Shown one piece after another: positions 9,472-19,557 of a DNA stretch of 64,000 bases (positions are counted from its first letter, which is position 1; each line of letters starts with the position of its first letter). The notes beneath the pieces are model-generated. The model was given only the letters and a program-made list of their open reading frames with translations, did no database searches and was not told where the DNA came from. Source of the stretch: Pseudomonadales bacterium (lineage in GTDB: Bacteria; Pseudomonadota; Gammaproteobacteria; Pseudomonadales; Azotimanducaceae); assembly GCA_022822135.1 (NCBI GenBank), contig JAJECH010000004.1, positions 1-64,000 of the forward strand, in the 5' to 3' direction. Position numbers and translations under genes: made by a program.

Positions 9472-9502
9472 CCACTACCCTATTGTTTATCTAGAGTACA
9501 GC

Positions 9503-10573
9503 ATGCTTCGTTTTCGACTCGGTATAGTCACACTATTGACGTTCGGTCTCCTCGGATGTGGAGGTAATCCGCCCGACATCGAAGTCGAATTTCGCATTCC
9601 GGTTGAAATCGAATCCGTTGCGAATGACGACGTTGAACGAATCGTCGCAGCGACCGGTACCTTACGCCCCCGCTCATTAGCAACGCTTAATAACGAAGTT
9701 CCTGGCGTACTCTATATCAGTCGAAACCGAGACGGCGAACGTTTAGTCGAGGGCGACACCGTAACGGTTGGACAACCGATCGCCGAAATAACCGGTGAAG
9801 ACGCTCGTCTGCATGCAGGTATTGAGTCAAGACGTGTTTCACTGGAGAATGAGAAGAACGAACTCGACCGACGGCGGAACCTATTCGAACAAGGTTTGAT
9901 CGCCGAAACGGACTTACGCCAACAAGAGGTCGCACATGAAAGTGCGCTGCTCGAGTATGAGCGGAGTAAGTTGAACGCATCCAAAGGCAAACTTACCGCG
10001 CCCATCGAAGGCGTTATTTTGACGCTCGCCCGCAACAGCGATCAATTGCCCGTCGCGGATGGTCAGCTCGTCGAACCCGGTTTTAGAGTCGCGGAGATCG
10101 CCCCGCTAAATCCTCTTATCGCGGACGTAGACCTAGTTGGGCCTGAGCTCTCTCAAGTCGAAGTCGGAATGCCTGTTCGCGTACGCCATTTCGCATACGA
10201 CGAACCCAATCTAGGCGAAGTTCTACGTATTGCTCCTAAACTCGACCCTACCACGCACACATTCCGTATCGAAGTTTCGGTGGACAACACAAATGACCAT
10301 TTCAGACCCGGTATGTTCGTCGAGGTGAACATCATCGCCGCGAAGCGTTCAGAGGTGCCCGTCGTCCCGCGTGAAGCGGTTACCCGCCGCGGTAGTTCCA
10401 ACGTGGTATTCGTAGTAAGTGGGCAACGCGCAAGTCGGCGGGACGTTCGTCTAGGTCTAAGCGACGATGAGAAGTACGAAGTCATCGATGGCATTAAGGC
10501 TGGCGACCAGGTCGTTGTGCGTGGACTTGAAACGCTCACTGACGGAACTCGAATTCGCATCATCGGCTCCTAA
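9503..10573 (+). CDS. RND efflux periplasmic adaptor (membrane fusion) lipoprotein
   Basis: A 356-residue HlyD/AcrA-type adaptor. The ATG at 9503 gives a clean lipoprotein signal with the lipobox LLGCGG, so Cys18 or so would be lipidated; upstream in-frame codons reach into the previous gene and are rejected. A lipoyl/barrel-sandwich half (GDTVTVGQPIAEI), a coiled-coil hairpin of about 60 residues rich in Glu, Arg and Leu, the second half (GKLTAPIEGVIL) and the beta-barrel and membrane-proximal domains follow in order. The stop TAA directly abuts the GTG start of the RND pump gene. It should link the pump to an outer-membrane channel, which is not encoded nearby. Confidence 0.9.
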   Translation: MLRFRLGIVTLLTFGLLGCGGNPPDIEVEFRIPVEIESVANDDVERIVAATGTLRPRSLATLNNEVPGVLYISRNRDGERLVEGDTVTVGQPIAEITGEDARLHAGIESRRVSLENEKNELDRRRNLFEQGLIAETDLRQQEVAHESALLEYERSKLNASKGKLTAPIEGVILTLARNSDQLPVADGQLVEPGFRVAEIAPLNPLIADVDLVGPELSQVEVGMPVRVRHFAYDEPNLGEVLRIAPKLDPTTHTFRIEVSVDNTNDHFRPGMFVEVNIIAAKRSEVPVVPREAVTRRGSSNVVFVVSGQRASRRDVRLGLSDDEKYEVIDGIKAGDQVVVRGLETLTDGTRIRIIGS

Positions 10574-13500
10574 GTGAGTTTCTTCGAAACCCTAGCTGGG
10601 CTCGCAACGCGACGCCCAGTGTCAATTTCCGTGATCGCTTTGGCGATCGCGCTGATCGGCTACTTGTCGTGGGAACGTCGGCCGATTGATCTTCTACCGG
10701 ATTTACAGAGCCCCACCATTGTGGTCTCCGTCCGCGCCGGAGATCGCCCACCGCTAGAAATCGAACGCTTGTTCGGCGAACGATTAGAGCAACAGCTATT
10801 CACCGTTCGCGGCATACGAGAAATCGAACAGGTATCTCGCACCGGACGCCTTGTCGCAACCGTTCTATTCGATTGGGATGCTGATATCGACATAGGCTTA
10901 ATCGATGTCCAAAAGGCCGTCGGCGGGATCGAGGCAGATCCGTCCGTTGATGAAGTACTGGTACGTCGGTTCGACCCGCGACAGGATCCCATTCTCGAAT
11001 TGGGTTTGCTCTCAACCGATGACCGACATTCGCTCCTAGAGCTCCGTCAAATCGCCAGACGTCAGCTCGGCACGAACCTTGAGCAACTAGATGGGGTCGC
11101 GGACGTTCACGTTTTAGGTGGACGTATGAAGGAGATTCGCGTCACCGTCGACCGCTACCTGATGGATGCCTATCAGATCACGATCGACTCGCTCGCAAGC
11201 TCGATCAATTCTCAGAACATCGACATCGCGGCGGGTACCGTTGAAGAAAACAATCGCGTCTTTCAATTACGTGGGCGCGCTCGCTACGAAGACGCTCAAG
11301 ATGTCGCCGACGTCGTACTGCGATACATCCAAACACCCGGTGGTGCGTCTAAGGCCATTCGTGTTCATGACATCGCAACCGTTACCGAAGAAGCGCAGGA
11401 AATCGACCACCTTGTACTCGTCAATGGGCGCGAAGGCGTCGGTCTTTCAATCTATAAGGAAGCCGGCGAGAACACGGTCGAGGTCTCCGGAACCATCCGT
11501 GAAGCCATCGCGAATGTGGCGGATGACCTACCTGGCATCGAGATTCACGAAGTAAGCGACAACGCCAAGTTGGTGGTGGACGCACTGGATGATCTTCAGG
11601 TCGCCGCAGGCATCGGGATTACGCTCGCGGTGATCGTCTTGATCGTGTTTCTGCGGTCAGCAGGCGCGACCTTGATCGTTGCGACCGCTGTGCCAGTATC
11701 GATCTGCACCGCTTTGTTCTTCATGCACCTTGGTGACTACAGTCTGAATATCGTCACCCTCGGTGGTTTGGCATTAGGCGCTGGCATGCTCGTTGACAAC
11801 GCGATCGTTGTTGTCGAATCGATGTTTAGACGCCTTCAAGCGGGCGACGAGCCTAAACTCGCAGCACAGGCTGGTACAGGACAGGTCGCCGGTGCCATTA
11901 CCGCCAGTACGCTGACGACGTGTGTCGTTTTCTTACCCGTCTTCTTCGTTCAGGGATTGGCCGTTCGATTAATCGATGGGATCGCCTTTACGGTCGTGGT
12001 CTCTCTGATCGCTTCGTTATTTGTCGCGGTGTTCCTGATTCCAGCACTGGGACAGTGGTTTCTGCCTCGTATCACCAATTTACCAGATGCAGATGAAACA
12101 GCGACGAGTGCGGTTCGAAGGGGACTAGAAGGCTTCGTCAAGCGATTGCTGAACCATCCGTTTCTAGTCGTCCTGACCGCTTCCGCTTTCATCGCAGCTG
12201 CGCTCTACTTCCTGTTGCAGTTGGGTACCGAGCTTTTACCGCCATCTGATCCAAAACAGTTCTCCGTGCGGGTCGTCGGTCCTGCGGGACAGCGTGTTGA
12301 GTCAACGGCTCGCATGGTCGAAGGATTAGAGACGGTCATTCGCGACGCCACCAACAATCAAGTTGCAGCGACCCTTTCAGAAGTCGGACGAATCCCCGAC
12401 GATGACCGCGTTATCCGACAGGAAATGTCGGACGAGCATACCGCGCGCGTCATCGTTAAAGTAGCCGATACCGGTCCCACAGGTCGTGATGTTGCGTTGG
12501 CACTTGCAAACGTTGTGGAATTCGAAGATACGACGCTCAACTGGGAAATAAATCGAAGCGCACTCAGCGATGCATTAGGCAGCAGTGGTATACCTGTATT
12601 GGTCGAAGTTTCCGGTACAGCCCTCGAGGATATTCGTCTAGCGACAACTGCCATCCGAAGTCAACTTGCTGAACTACCGTCATTGTGGAACGTTCGAAGC
12701 TCCTTTGAGGGAGGTCCACCCGAACTTCATGTCGAGATGGACCGGTCATTAGCGGATGCAGCCGGGGTCAACCTAAACCAGATTTCAGGCACGCTACAGT
12801 CCAGCTTAGATGGTCGTATCGTCACCCAACTTGCGATTGGTGACGAGGAATACCCGATCGTCATTCGGAGCGATACCCCTTTTCGAGATGAATTGGAGAA
12901 CATCGTGCTGAGTTTGCCGAGCGGCCGTCAGATATCCATGGGTGAAGTCGCGAACTTCCAAGAGATTGAAGGGGCGAGAGAGATCTTTCGGCGGGATCAG
13001 CGACGTACCGCGCAAGTTACCGCCCAAGTAGCTGAAGGCTCCGACTTGCCGCAAGCGACGAAGGACGTGCAGGATGTCCTTGATAAAGCCGTTCTACCCC
13101 GTGGTGTTCAAGTCAAGATCAGAGGCGAGGAAGTAGAACGAGCAAGGACCTTTGGTGAGCTGCAATTAGCAGGAATCCTCGCCATTGCCCTCGTATTCAT
13201 GGTCCTTGCCGGTACGTTCGAATCGGTGTTGCAACCCATCACGGTCTTGGCATCGATACCTCTCGCGATCGTTGGGGTTGCCATCGCGGTCGTCCCGCTT
13301 GGGAATCCCATCGGTGTCATGTCCATGCTGGGATTGATTGTCTTGGCGGGAGTGGCCGTGAACGATGCAGTGCTATTGATAACGACCGCGCGTCAGTTGA
13401 TGGCAAGCGGCGTCGTACGTATCGAAGCGCTCTATCGCGCGGCGGGAATTCGATTACGCCCGATTACGATGACCACGCTTACAACCGCTCTCGCGTTAAC

Positions 13501-13696
13501 GCCTCTATTGTTCGGTGGGGGCGAAGGCGCAGTCTTGCGTCAACCGATGGCGCTAACCATCATCGGCGGAATCATCACATCGACGATAGGGTCCTTGCTC
13601 GTACTGCCGTGTCTTTATCTATTGCTGGATGACCTTGGTATCAAACTTCGCAGGTTGGGTCGAACACGCGTCGAAAGCGGCGTAGTTTCTACCTGA
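10574..13696 (+). CDS. RND-superfamily efflux pump, inner-membrane transporter
   Basis: A 1040-residue AcrB/MdtB-type transporter beginning with GTG immediately after the adaptor stop. The usual two repeats of six membrane helices with large periplasmic loops are present. The fourth helix has GMLVDNAIVVVES, with one of the two tandem Asp residues of AcrB kept and the second replaced by Asn, as in many RND pumps. The second repeat has GLIVLAGVAVNDAVLL. It likely exports hydrophobic compounds with the adaptor encoded upstream. The 3' end overlaps the convergent enolase-superfamily gene by 8 bases. Joining an RND pair to an ABC/M1-like pair in one run is unusual. Confidence 0.93.
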   Translation: MSFFETLAGLATRRPVSISVIALAIALIGYLSWERRPIDLLPDLQSPTIVVSVRAGDRPPLEIERLFGERLEQQLFTVRGIREIEQVSRTGRLVATVLFDWDADIDIGLIDVQKAVGGIEADPSVDEVLVRRFDPRQDPILELGLLSTDDRHSLLELRQIARRQLGTNLEQLDGVADVHVLGGRMKEIRVTVDRYLMDAYQITIDSLASSINSQNIDIAAGTVEENNRVFQLRGRARYEDAQDVADVVLRYIQTPGGASKAIRVHDIATVTEEAQEIDHLVLVNGREGVGLSIYKEAGENTVEVSGTIREAIANVADDLPGIEIHEVSDNAKLVVDALDDLQVAAGIGITLAVIVLIVFLRSAGATLIVATAVPVSICTALFFMHLGDYSLNIVTLGGLALGAGMLVDNAIVVVESMFRRLQAGDEPKLAAQAGTGQVAGAITASTLTTCVVFLPVFFVQGLAVRLIDGIAFTVVVSLIASLFVAVFLIPALGQWFLPRITNLPDADETATSAVRRGLEGFVKRLLNHPFLVVLTASAFIAAALYFLLQLGTELLPPSDPKQFSVRVVGPAGQRVESTARMVEGLETVIRDATNNQVAATLSEVGRIPDDDRVIRQEMSDEHTARVIVKVADTGPTGRDVALALANVVEFEDTTLNWEINRSALSDALGSSGIPVLVEVSGTALEDIRLATTAIRSQLAELPSLWNVRSSFEGGPPELHVEMDRSLADAAGVNLNQISGTLQSSLDGRIVTQLAIGDEEYPIVIRSDTPFRDELENIVLSLPSGRQISMGEVANFQEIEGAREIFRRDQRRTAQVTAQVAEGSDLPQATKDVQDVLDKAVLPRGVQVKIRGEEVERARTFGELQLAGILAIALVFMVLAGTFESVLQPITVLASIPLAIVGVAIAVVPLGNPIGVMSMLGLIVLAGVAVNDAVLLITTARQLMASGVVRIEALYRAAGIRLRPITMTTLTTALALTPLLFGGGEGAVLRQPMALTIIGGIITSTIGSLLVLPCLYLLLDDLGIKLRRLGRTRVESGVVST

Positions 13697-14795
13697 GTCT
13701 AAATACCTCGACTTTCGCTTCGTCTAGGTCAATACCAAGCCCGGGTCGGTCCGTCAGATTGACTTCACCGTTTTGTGGAACGACATGCTCGCCGTAAATC
13801 GCTGCGATATCGTCTAGCGGTCCAGAGAACTCGGTCGAGAATTCGTGTGGACGCGTCGCATTTTGAACGGTTGCGTACACATGCATCGAAGCCATGCTGT
13901 TGATCCCTGCTTGCGGACTATGTGGCATCACTGGCTTGTCAAGTACCGTGGCCATATCGAATATCCGTTTCACCTCAGATGGACCGCCCGCACTCAGAAT
14001 GTCAGGTTGCAAGATGTCCGGATTTCCGAGCAACACCAAATGTTCGAACCACCAGCGATAGGCGTCCTGTTCGCCCGCTGAAACCGCAACATCCAGCGCG
14101 TCCGCGATCTGCTTCAATCCTGGTAAATCGTTATGAGGAATCGGTTCTTCGAAATGGTCGATGCCGAGCTCTTCGAATTTGCGTCCTTGCTGAATCGCGG
14201 TGGATACGGAATAACCGTTATTTGCATCGAACCCAAGATATACGTCAGCCGGTAGAAATTCTCGAACCAGCTTGAACATCGCGAAATCTTTCCTCGGATC
14301 GATGTCCTGTCGCCAGCCCCTCCAATCCATTCGGATCTTAAACGCTCGATAGTTTGCCTCCCATCCCTCTTGGACTTTTTCGAGCATTTCCTCCGGCTGC
14401 ATGCGCCAGCCAGATCCAACCGACCAATAGAGTGGTAGGCGTGTACGAGCTGCACCGCCCATTAACGCGTAGACTGGTAGACCGGTTTCCTTACCGAAGA
14501 GATCCCATAGCGCAACATCAATGACACCGACGACATTGGCGGGTACGCGATACGCTCGTTCGTCGCGTCCGAATGTCAAGGATTCCCAATGTCGCTCAAT
14601 CTGCAAGGGGTCTTCGCCGACTAGCACAGGCTTGATGATGTTCTCAAGGTAGGCGTCGAAGACAGACACTCTTCCCGAACTCGGCGGATTCGCGCCAAAA
14701 ACTTCGGCCCATCCTTCAACGCCGGCATCCGTTTGGATACGGACCAGCGTTTTCCTGATCTTGAGGGGTGTAAGCGTGATATCGGTAATCTTCAT
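13689..14795 (-). CDS. mandelate racemase/muconate lactonizing enzyme-family protein (enolase superfamily)
   Basis: A 368-residue enolase-superfamily enzyme. The metal ligands are Asp in FDANNGY (about residue 198), Glu in HFEEPIP (about 222) and Glu in SAGEQD (about 247). The second-strand base is KxR (FKIRMD, about 160), and a His sits in MPHSPQ (about 298). Such enzymes dehydrate or racemise sugar acids and related compounds; the residues seen do not settle which. It stands alone on the minus strand, with an exported metallo-beta-lactamase-fold gene lying 82 bases upstream of its start in the same direction. Confidence 0.88.
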   Translation of the reverse strand: MKITDITLTPLKIRKTLVRIQTDAGVEGWAEVFGANPPSSGRVSVFDAYLENIIKPVLVGEDPLQIERHWESLTFGRDERAYRVPANVVGVIDVALWDLFGKETGLPVYALMGGAARTRLPLYWSVGSGWRMQPEEMLEKVQEGWEANYRAFKIRMDWRGWRQDIDPRKDFAMFKLVREFLPADVYLGFDANNGYSVSTAIQQGRKFEELGIDHFEEPIPHNDLPGLKQIADALDVAVSAGEQDAYRWWFEHLVLLGNPDILQPDILSAGGPSEVKRIFDMATVLDKPVMPHSPQAGINSMASMHVYATVQNATRPHEFSTEFSGPLDDIAAIYGEHVVPQNGEVNLTDRPGLGIDLDEAKVEVFRLR

Positions 14796-14877
14796 TCAAT
14801 CATCCAATCCTGAATAGGTGTTCGCTGAAAATAGACGACGCCACTTCGAAAGCGACGACGTAATGAGTTGCCCTACA

Positions 14878-15828
14878 CTATTTCGTGAGACTCGTGTAAA
14901 CGCGATTAATAAACCCGAGTGATTGTGAAACGTCGCCATACACTTCATCTAGATCAGCCGTTACATTTGCTGCGATGACCTCGTCCATTGTCTTCCCATC
15001 GTCTATTAATGCCTTTACGCGTTGGCGCACGGTCTTAAGCATCTCGATATACGCCGCCAGATCCGGCATATCAGTTACGACGCCGTGTCCAGGAATCACA
15101 ATCGTGTCTTCGTTCAATTCCGCATAGACGGTTTCACAAAAAAGGATCATTCCATCAATCGATCCGCCGCTATCCACATCCACAAACGGATAGCCGAGTT
15201 TGTTGAACACATCACCGAAATGTACGGCGTTTTGCTTGCGGAATATGACAGCGACATCTCCTGCCGTGTGAGCTGCACCCGCGTGGATCAATTCGATATC
15301 ACCGCCATTGAAGTGAAACGTCATAAGGTCTCCGAATGAAATTACAGGACGTGCATCGGGTGGATAGGCATCTTGCTTGTACTTTGCGATGACCAAATTG
15401 ATGATGTTGTCCTTTGCCATCATCTCAGCCGAGTGTTCATGAGCGACAATCCAGCTACCTGCGGGACCGAGTGCCTTGTTCCCATCAGCGTGATCGAAGT
15501 GCCAATGTGTATTAATTGCAAAGTCGACAGGACCGCCACCTAGCTCCTCGATCGCTTCATTCACTTTCGGGATCATCTCCGGAAACTGATCATCCACGAC
15601 AAGCACGCCACTCTCGCCAATGGAAACCGCGATATTGCCGCCGATTCCAAAGAACACGTGTAGTCCGTCTGCAACAGTCTCTACTTCGATAGGCGTGTCG
15701 AAATTCCAAGAAAATGCCTGCGAAAGTTGCTCAAGATCCATCACGGTCTCGTCCGAAGTAGGCTCCTGCGCTACTCCGACGACGCTGATAAAGATCGTTA
15801 CTAAGGCGGCAATCAACCGATCTCTCAT
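14878..15828 (-). CDS. exported metallo-beta-lactamase-fold hydrolase
   Basis: A 316-residue protein with a signal peptide (about residues 1-20, ending near VGVAQ). The MBL zinc motif HWHFDH is near residue 112, a second His in AGAAHTAGD near 178, an Asp in GDVFN near 200 and a His in PGHG near 247, so both metal sites look complete. It resembles the periplasmic MBL proteins associated with quinoproteins and class B-like hydrolases rather than a proven beta-lactamase. The substrate is unknown. Confidence 0.85.
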   Translation of the reverse strand: MRDRLIAALVTIFISVVGVAQEPTSDETVMDLEQLSQAFSWNFDTPIEVETVADGLHVFFGIGGNIAVSIGESGVLVVDDQFPEMIPKVNEAIEELGGGPVDFAINTHWHFDHADGNKALGPAGSWIVAHEHSAEMMAKDNIINLVIAKYKQDAYPPDARPVISFGDLMTFHFNGGDIELIHAGAAHTAGDVAVIFRKQNAVHFGDVFNKLGYPFVDVDSGGSIDGMILFCETVYAELNEDTIVIPGHGVVTDMPDLAAYIEMLKTVRQRVKALIDDGKTMDEVIAANVTADLDEVYGDVSQSLGFINRVYTSLTK

Positions 15829-16018
15829 GGCATTCCCAATCTAACGTTCATTTCAATGCATTTTATTTTGGGTGGATTTCTTTGTTGATGGACCGCTGTC
15901 GATGTATTGCTAATGCCACACATAGAGAGCGACTGATTCTTCCTCGACCCTTCTTTAAGCAGCGTGTTGACACCCGCGACGATTCGCTGCGCAAATTAGT
16001 GCCAATCCAACCGAAAAA
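15829..16018. other. non-coding stretch before the decayed frame
   Basis: This part of the 390-base gap between the MBL-fold gene and the DUF899 gene shows no recognisable gene, repeat or terminator. It is somewhat AT-rich and probably includes the promoter of the MBL-fold gene. Confidence 0.5.
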
Positions 16019-16225
16019 CTAAATTCCGATTTCTTTTAGTTCATCCGGCGATCCACCTAGCGGCACGAAGAACATACCGACGACTACATCATTTGCACGT
16101 TAAGTTCTCGCTGCGCGAGAGATTGCGTCACGGAAAATGAGGTTTTCAGTTTCCAGAGGAACAGCGAGTGCGATTGAAGCATCTGCGGAGCCGAACACCC
16201 CGCAACTCGTGCATTCGACGTCAGT
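16019..16225 (-). pseudogene. decayed coding remnant (two frame-matched segments split by a stop)
   Basis: In one minus-strand frame the sequence is protein-like on both sides of a TAA at 16100-16102: the first part includes ECTSCGVFGSADASIALAV, the second GMFFVPLGGSPDELKEIGI and then TAG. There is no start codon in the usual place, and the frame is closed by a TAG at 16226-16228 inside the DUF899 gene. I read this as the remains of a gene's 3' part. The family is not recognised; chance coding is possible. Confidence 0.35.
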
Positions 16226-16823
16226 CTACGACGTTTTTCCCTCCATCAGACAAGCGCTCAGGAGGCGACCAATAACGAAATTGCGGTGTCCAGTCTGATT
16301 CACCCAAACCCGCTAAGGCGAGAACATGCCAAAGCGAACAATACAGATCTCCCGGCCCGAACATACAGTTGTTCTTTTTGAAAATCTTGCCGTCTTTACG
16401 CTCGTACACCGACGCGCCCGGGCAATTCTCGTATTCGGGGGAAACGTTGTGTTCAGCCATATAGTCGCTGTTCTTGTGTGATGCGAGCTTGAATCGCCAC
16501 CCGCGCGAATTCGCGAATTTCCGTTGAGTCTCTGGATCGTCGCCCGATACCAGCACGACTCCCATCGCGTCTTCCAAGTGTCCGACGAAGCCGTTCAGAC
16601 CATCGGCCCACACCGTGCAATAACGACATCCTTCGCCCATGTTGTGAATGACGAAGAGCTTGTCTTTGTTACCAAAGAGGTCGTCTAGCGTGACGTTTCC
16701 ATTCTCAGTCTCGAACACGTGGTTCTTCACTTGCTGGGGTTCGGATTCAGCCAAGAGCTTATTGAGTTTTTCGATTGACTCGGTAATCTCCTGAGTGAGT
16801 GACTGAATTTCTGCTCGACTCAT
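16221..16823 (-). CDS. DUF899 family thioredoxin-like protein
   Basis: A 200-residue cytoplasmic protein. The CRYCTVWADG segment near residue 66 and the VVLVSGDDPE region are typical of DUF899 proteins, which have a thioredoxin-like fold and are predicted dithiol-disulfide oxidoreductases. The first 30 residues form an amphipathic helix. No function is proven for the family. It lies about 200 bases downstream of groEL on the same strand, but a terminator separates them. Confidence 0.8.
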   Translation of the reverse strand: MSRAEIQSLTQEITESIEKLNKLLAESEPQQVKNHVFETENGNVTLDDLFGNKDKLFVIHNMGEGCRYCTVWADGLNGFVGHLEDAMGVVLVSGDDPETQRKFANSRGWRFKLASHKNSDYMAEHNVSPEYENCPGASVYERKDGKIFKKNNCMFGPGDLYCSLWHVLALAGLGESDWTPQFRYWSPPERLSDGGKNVVD

Positions 16824-16934
16824 CTATGTTCTCAACATCGGTTGTTTCTAAATCGATTTTATTTCGGGAAATCTCGGTCGTGCAGTTGCAACATCAACGC
16901 CGAATCTGCAAGTCCAGCCGAAGAGCGGACTAAC

Positions 16935-16968
16935 AAAAAGGGCTCGCAAACGCGAGCCCTTCTTTTTT
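16935..16968. terminator. bidirectional rho-independent terminator after groEL
   Basis: AAGGGCTCGC and GCGAGCCCTT form a perfect 10-bp stem with an AAAC loop (16938-16961). T-runs follow on both strands: TTTTTG after the stem on the minus strand, and TTCTTTTTT on the plus strand. It ends the groESL transcript. Confidence 0.9.
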
Positions 16969-17029
16969 CGACGAAATGTTCCAATCGGAACACTCGTCTA
17001 ATTTAGATCAGGTGATCAAATCACGCCAT

Positions 17030-18691
<1,662 letters not shown>

Positions 18692-18979
18692 TTATTCAAT
18701 GACGCCGAAAATTTCGGATTCGGAGAGAATCAAATACTCTTCTTCTTGGATTTTGACGGTGCTTCCACCGTACTGCCCGAAAATGACTTTGTCGCCGACC
18801 TTGACGTCGAGCGGTCGAACGTCGCCACTATCCAGGATCTTGCCTGGACCGACGGCCTGTACCGTGCCTTGCGACGGCTTTTCGTTTGCTGTATCTGGCA
18901 AAACGATGCCACCGGCGGATACAGCTTCGTCCTCGTCACGTGTCACGACGACACGATCATGAAGGGGTCGAATATTCAT
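18692..18979 (-). CDS. groES: co-chaperonin GroES (Hsp10)
   Basis: A 95-residue GroES. The start [10 protein letters not shown] is at 18979, with GAGG six bases upstream; a TTG four codons earlier is in frame but has no better ribosome site. The mobile-loop region ([14 protein letters not shown]) and the KVIFGQYGG segment are present. It caps the GroEL ring. It is the first gene of the operon. Confidence 0.98.
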   Translation of the reverse strand: MNIRPLHDRVVVTRDEDEAVSAGGIVLPDTANEKPSQGTVQAVGPGKILDSGDVRPLDVKVGDKVIFGQYGGSTVKIQEEEYLILSESEIFGVIE

Positions 18980-19049
18980 CGATATCCTCAATGGTTGATA
19001 AAGTTTGTGTTCCCTACCTAGTGCTGTGCAGCAACTAAGCGCGCGAATT

Positions 19050-19076
19050 TTAGCACTCTCAAATCAAGACTGCTAA
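19050..19076. promoter_or_regulatory. CIRCE element (HrcA operator) of groESL
   Basis: TTAGCACTC, nine spacer bases, then GACTGCTAA: this matches the CIRCE inverted repeat (TTAGCACTC-N9-GAGTGCTAA) with exact spacing and one mismatch. It lies about 70 bases upstream of the groES start, where HrcA repressor sites sit. On the minus strand one arm includes TAAAAT, a possible -10 box for groES. HrcA itself is not in the window. Confidence 0.9.
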
Positions 19077-19120
19077 TTTTTGGCAGTTGCAGGACGTGTT
19101 TGCTAACAAGAGGTGCAATA

Positions 19121-19441
19121 GTGAATGACGATGCCGTTAATACGATCAAATGGATTATTGAGTCGATTCCATATGGGAGAGTAGCTACGTACAGTCAAAT
19201 CGCCGAACTTGCCGGCTTACCTCGTCGCGCACGCTTCGTCGCGCGAATTCTCAGCGATTCGGATGACTCCGACGCGCTACCCTGGCATCGCGTGGTTCGC
19301 GCCGACGGACGCATCGCACCCCGACCTGGAGCTGATAAGCAAGCGACCCGCCTTCGACGGGAACGTGTCGATGTGATAGACGGTCGCATCGACTTGAAAC
19401 GATATGGATGGAATGACGACCGCGACATGTTGACGGAATAG
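19121..19441 (+). CDS. alkyltransferase-like protein (ATL; MGMT fold, PWHRV motif)
   Basis: A 106-residue protein of the O6-alkylguanine-DNA alkyltransferase C-terminal domain family. The active-site motif is PWHRVV (about residue 55) in place of PCHRV, the hallmark of ATL proteins, which bind O6-alkylguanine lesions and hand them to nucleotide excision repair without transferring the alkyl group. The helix-turn-helix part YGRVATYSQIAELAG is intact. The GTG start at 19121 has AAGAGG seven bases upstream. It is divergent from groESL, and its start lies 44 bases from the CIRCE element, so heat-shock control of both directions is conceivable. Confidence 0.9.
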   Translation: MNDDAVNTIKWIIESIPYGRVATYSQIAELAGLPRRARFVARILSDSDDSDALPWHRVVRADGRIAPRPGADKQATRLRRERVDVIDGRIDLKRYGWNDDRDMLTE

Positions 19442-19557
19442 ACTTTTTGCCTTACGGGACATTTCTTGAGAATATGTAGGAAGGAGTATGCGGGTAATCC
19501 ACCCTGCGGTCCGGGTGATGCTCATTCCCGCTACACATTTCTAAAATCAGTTTCGCT

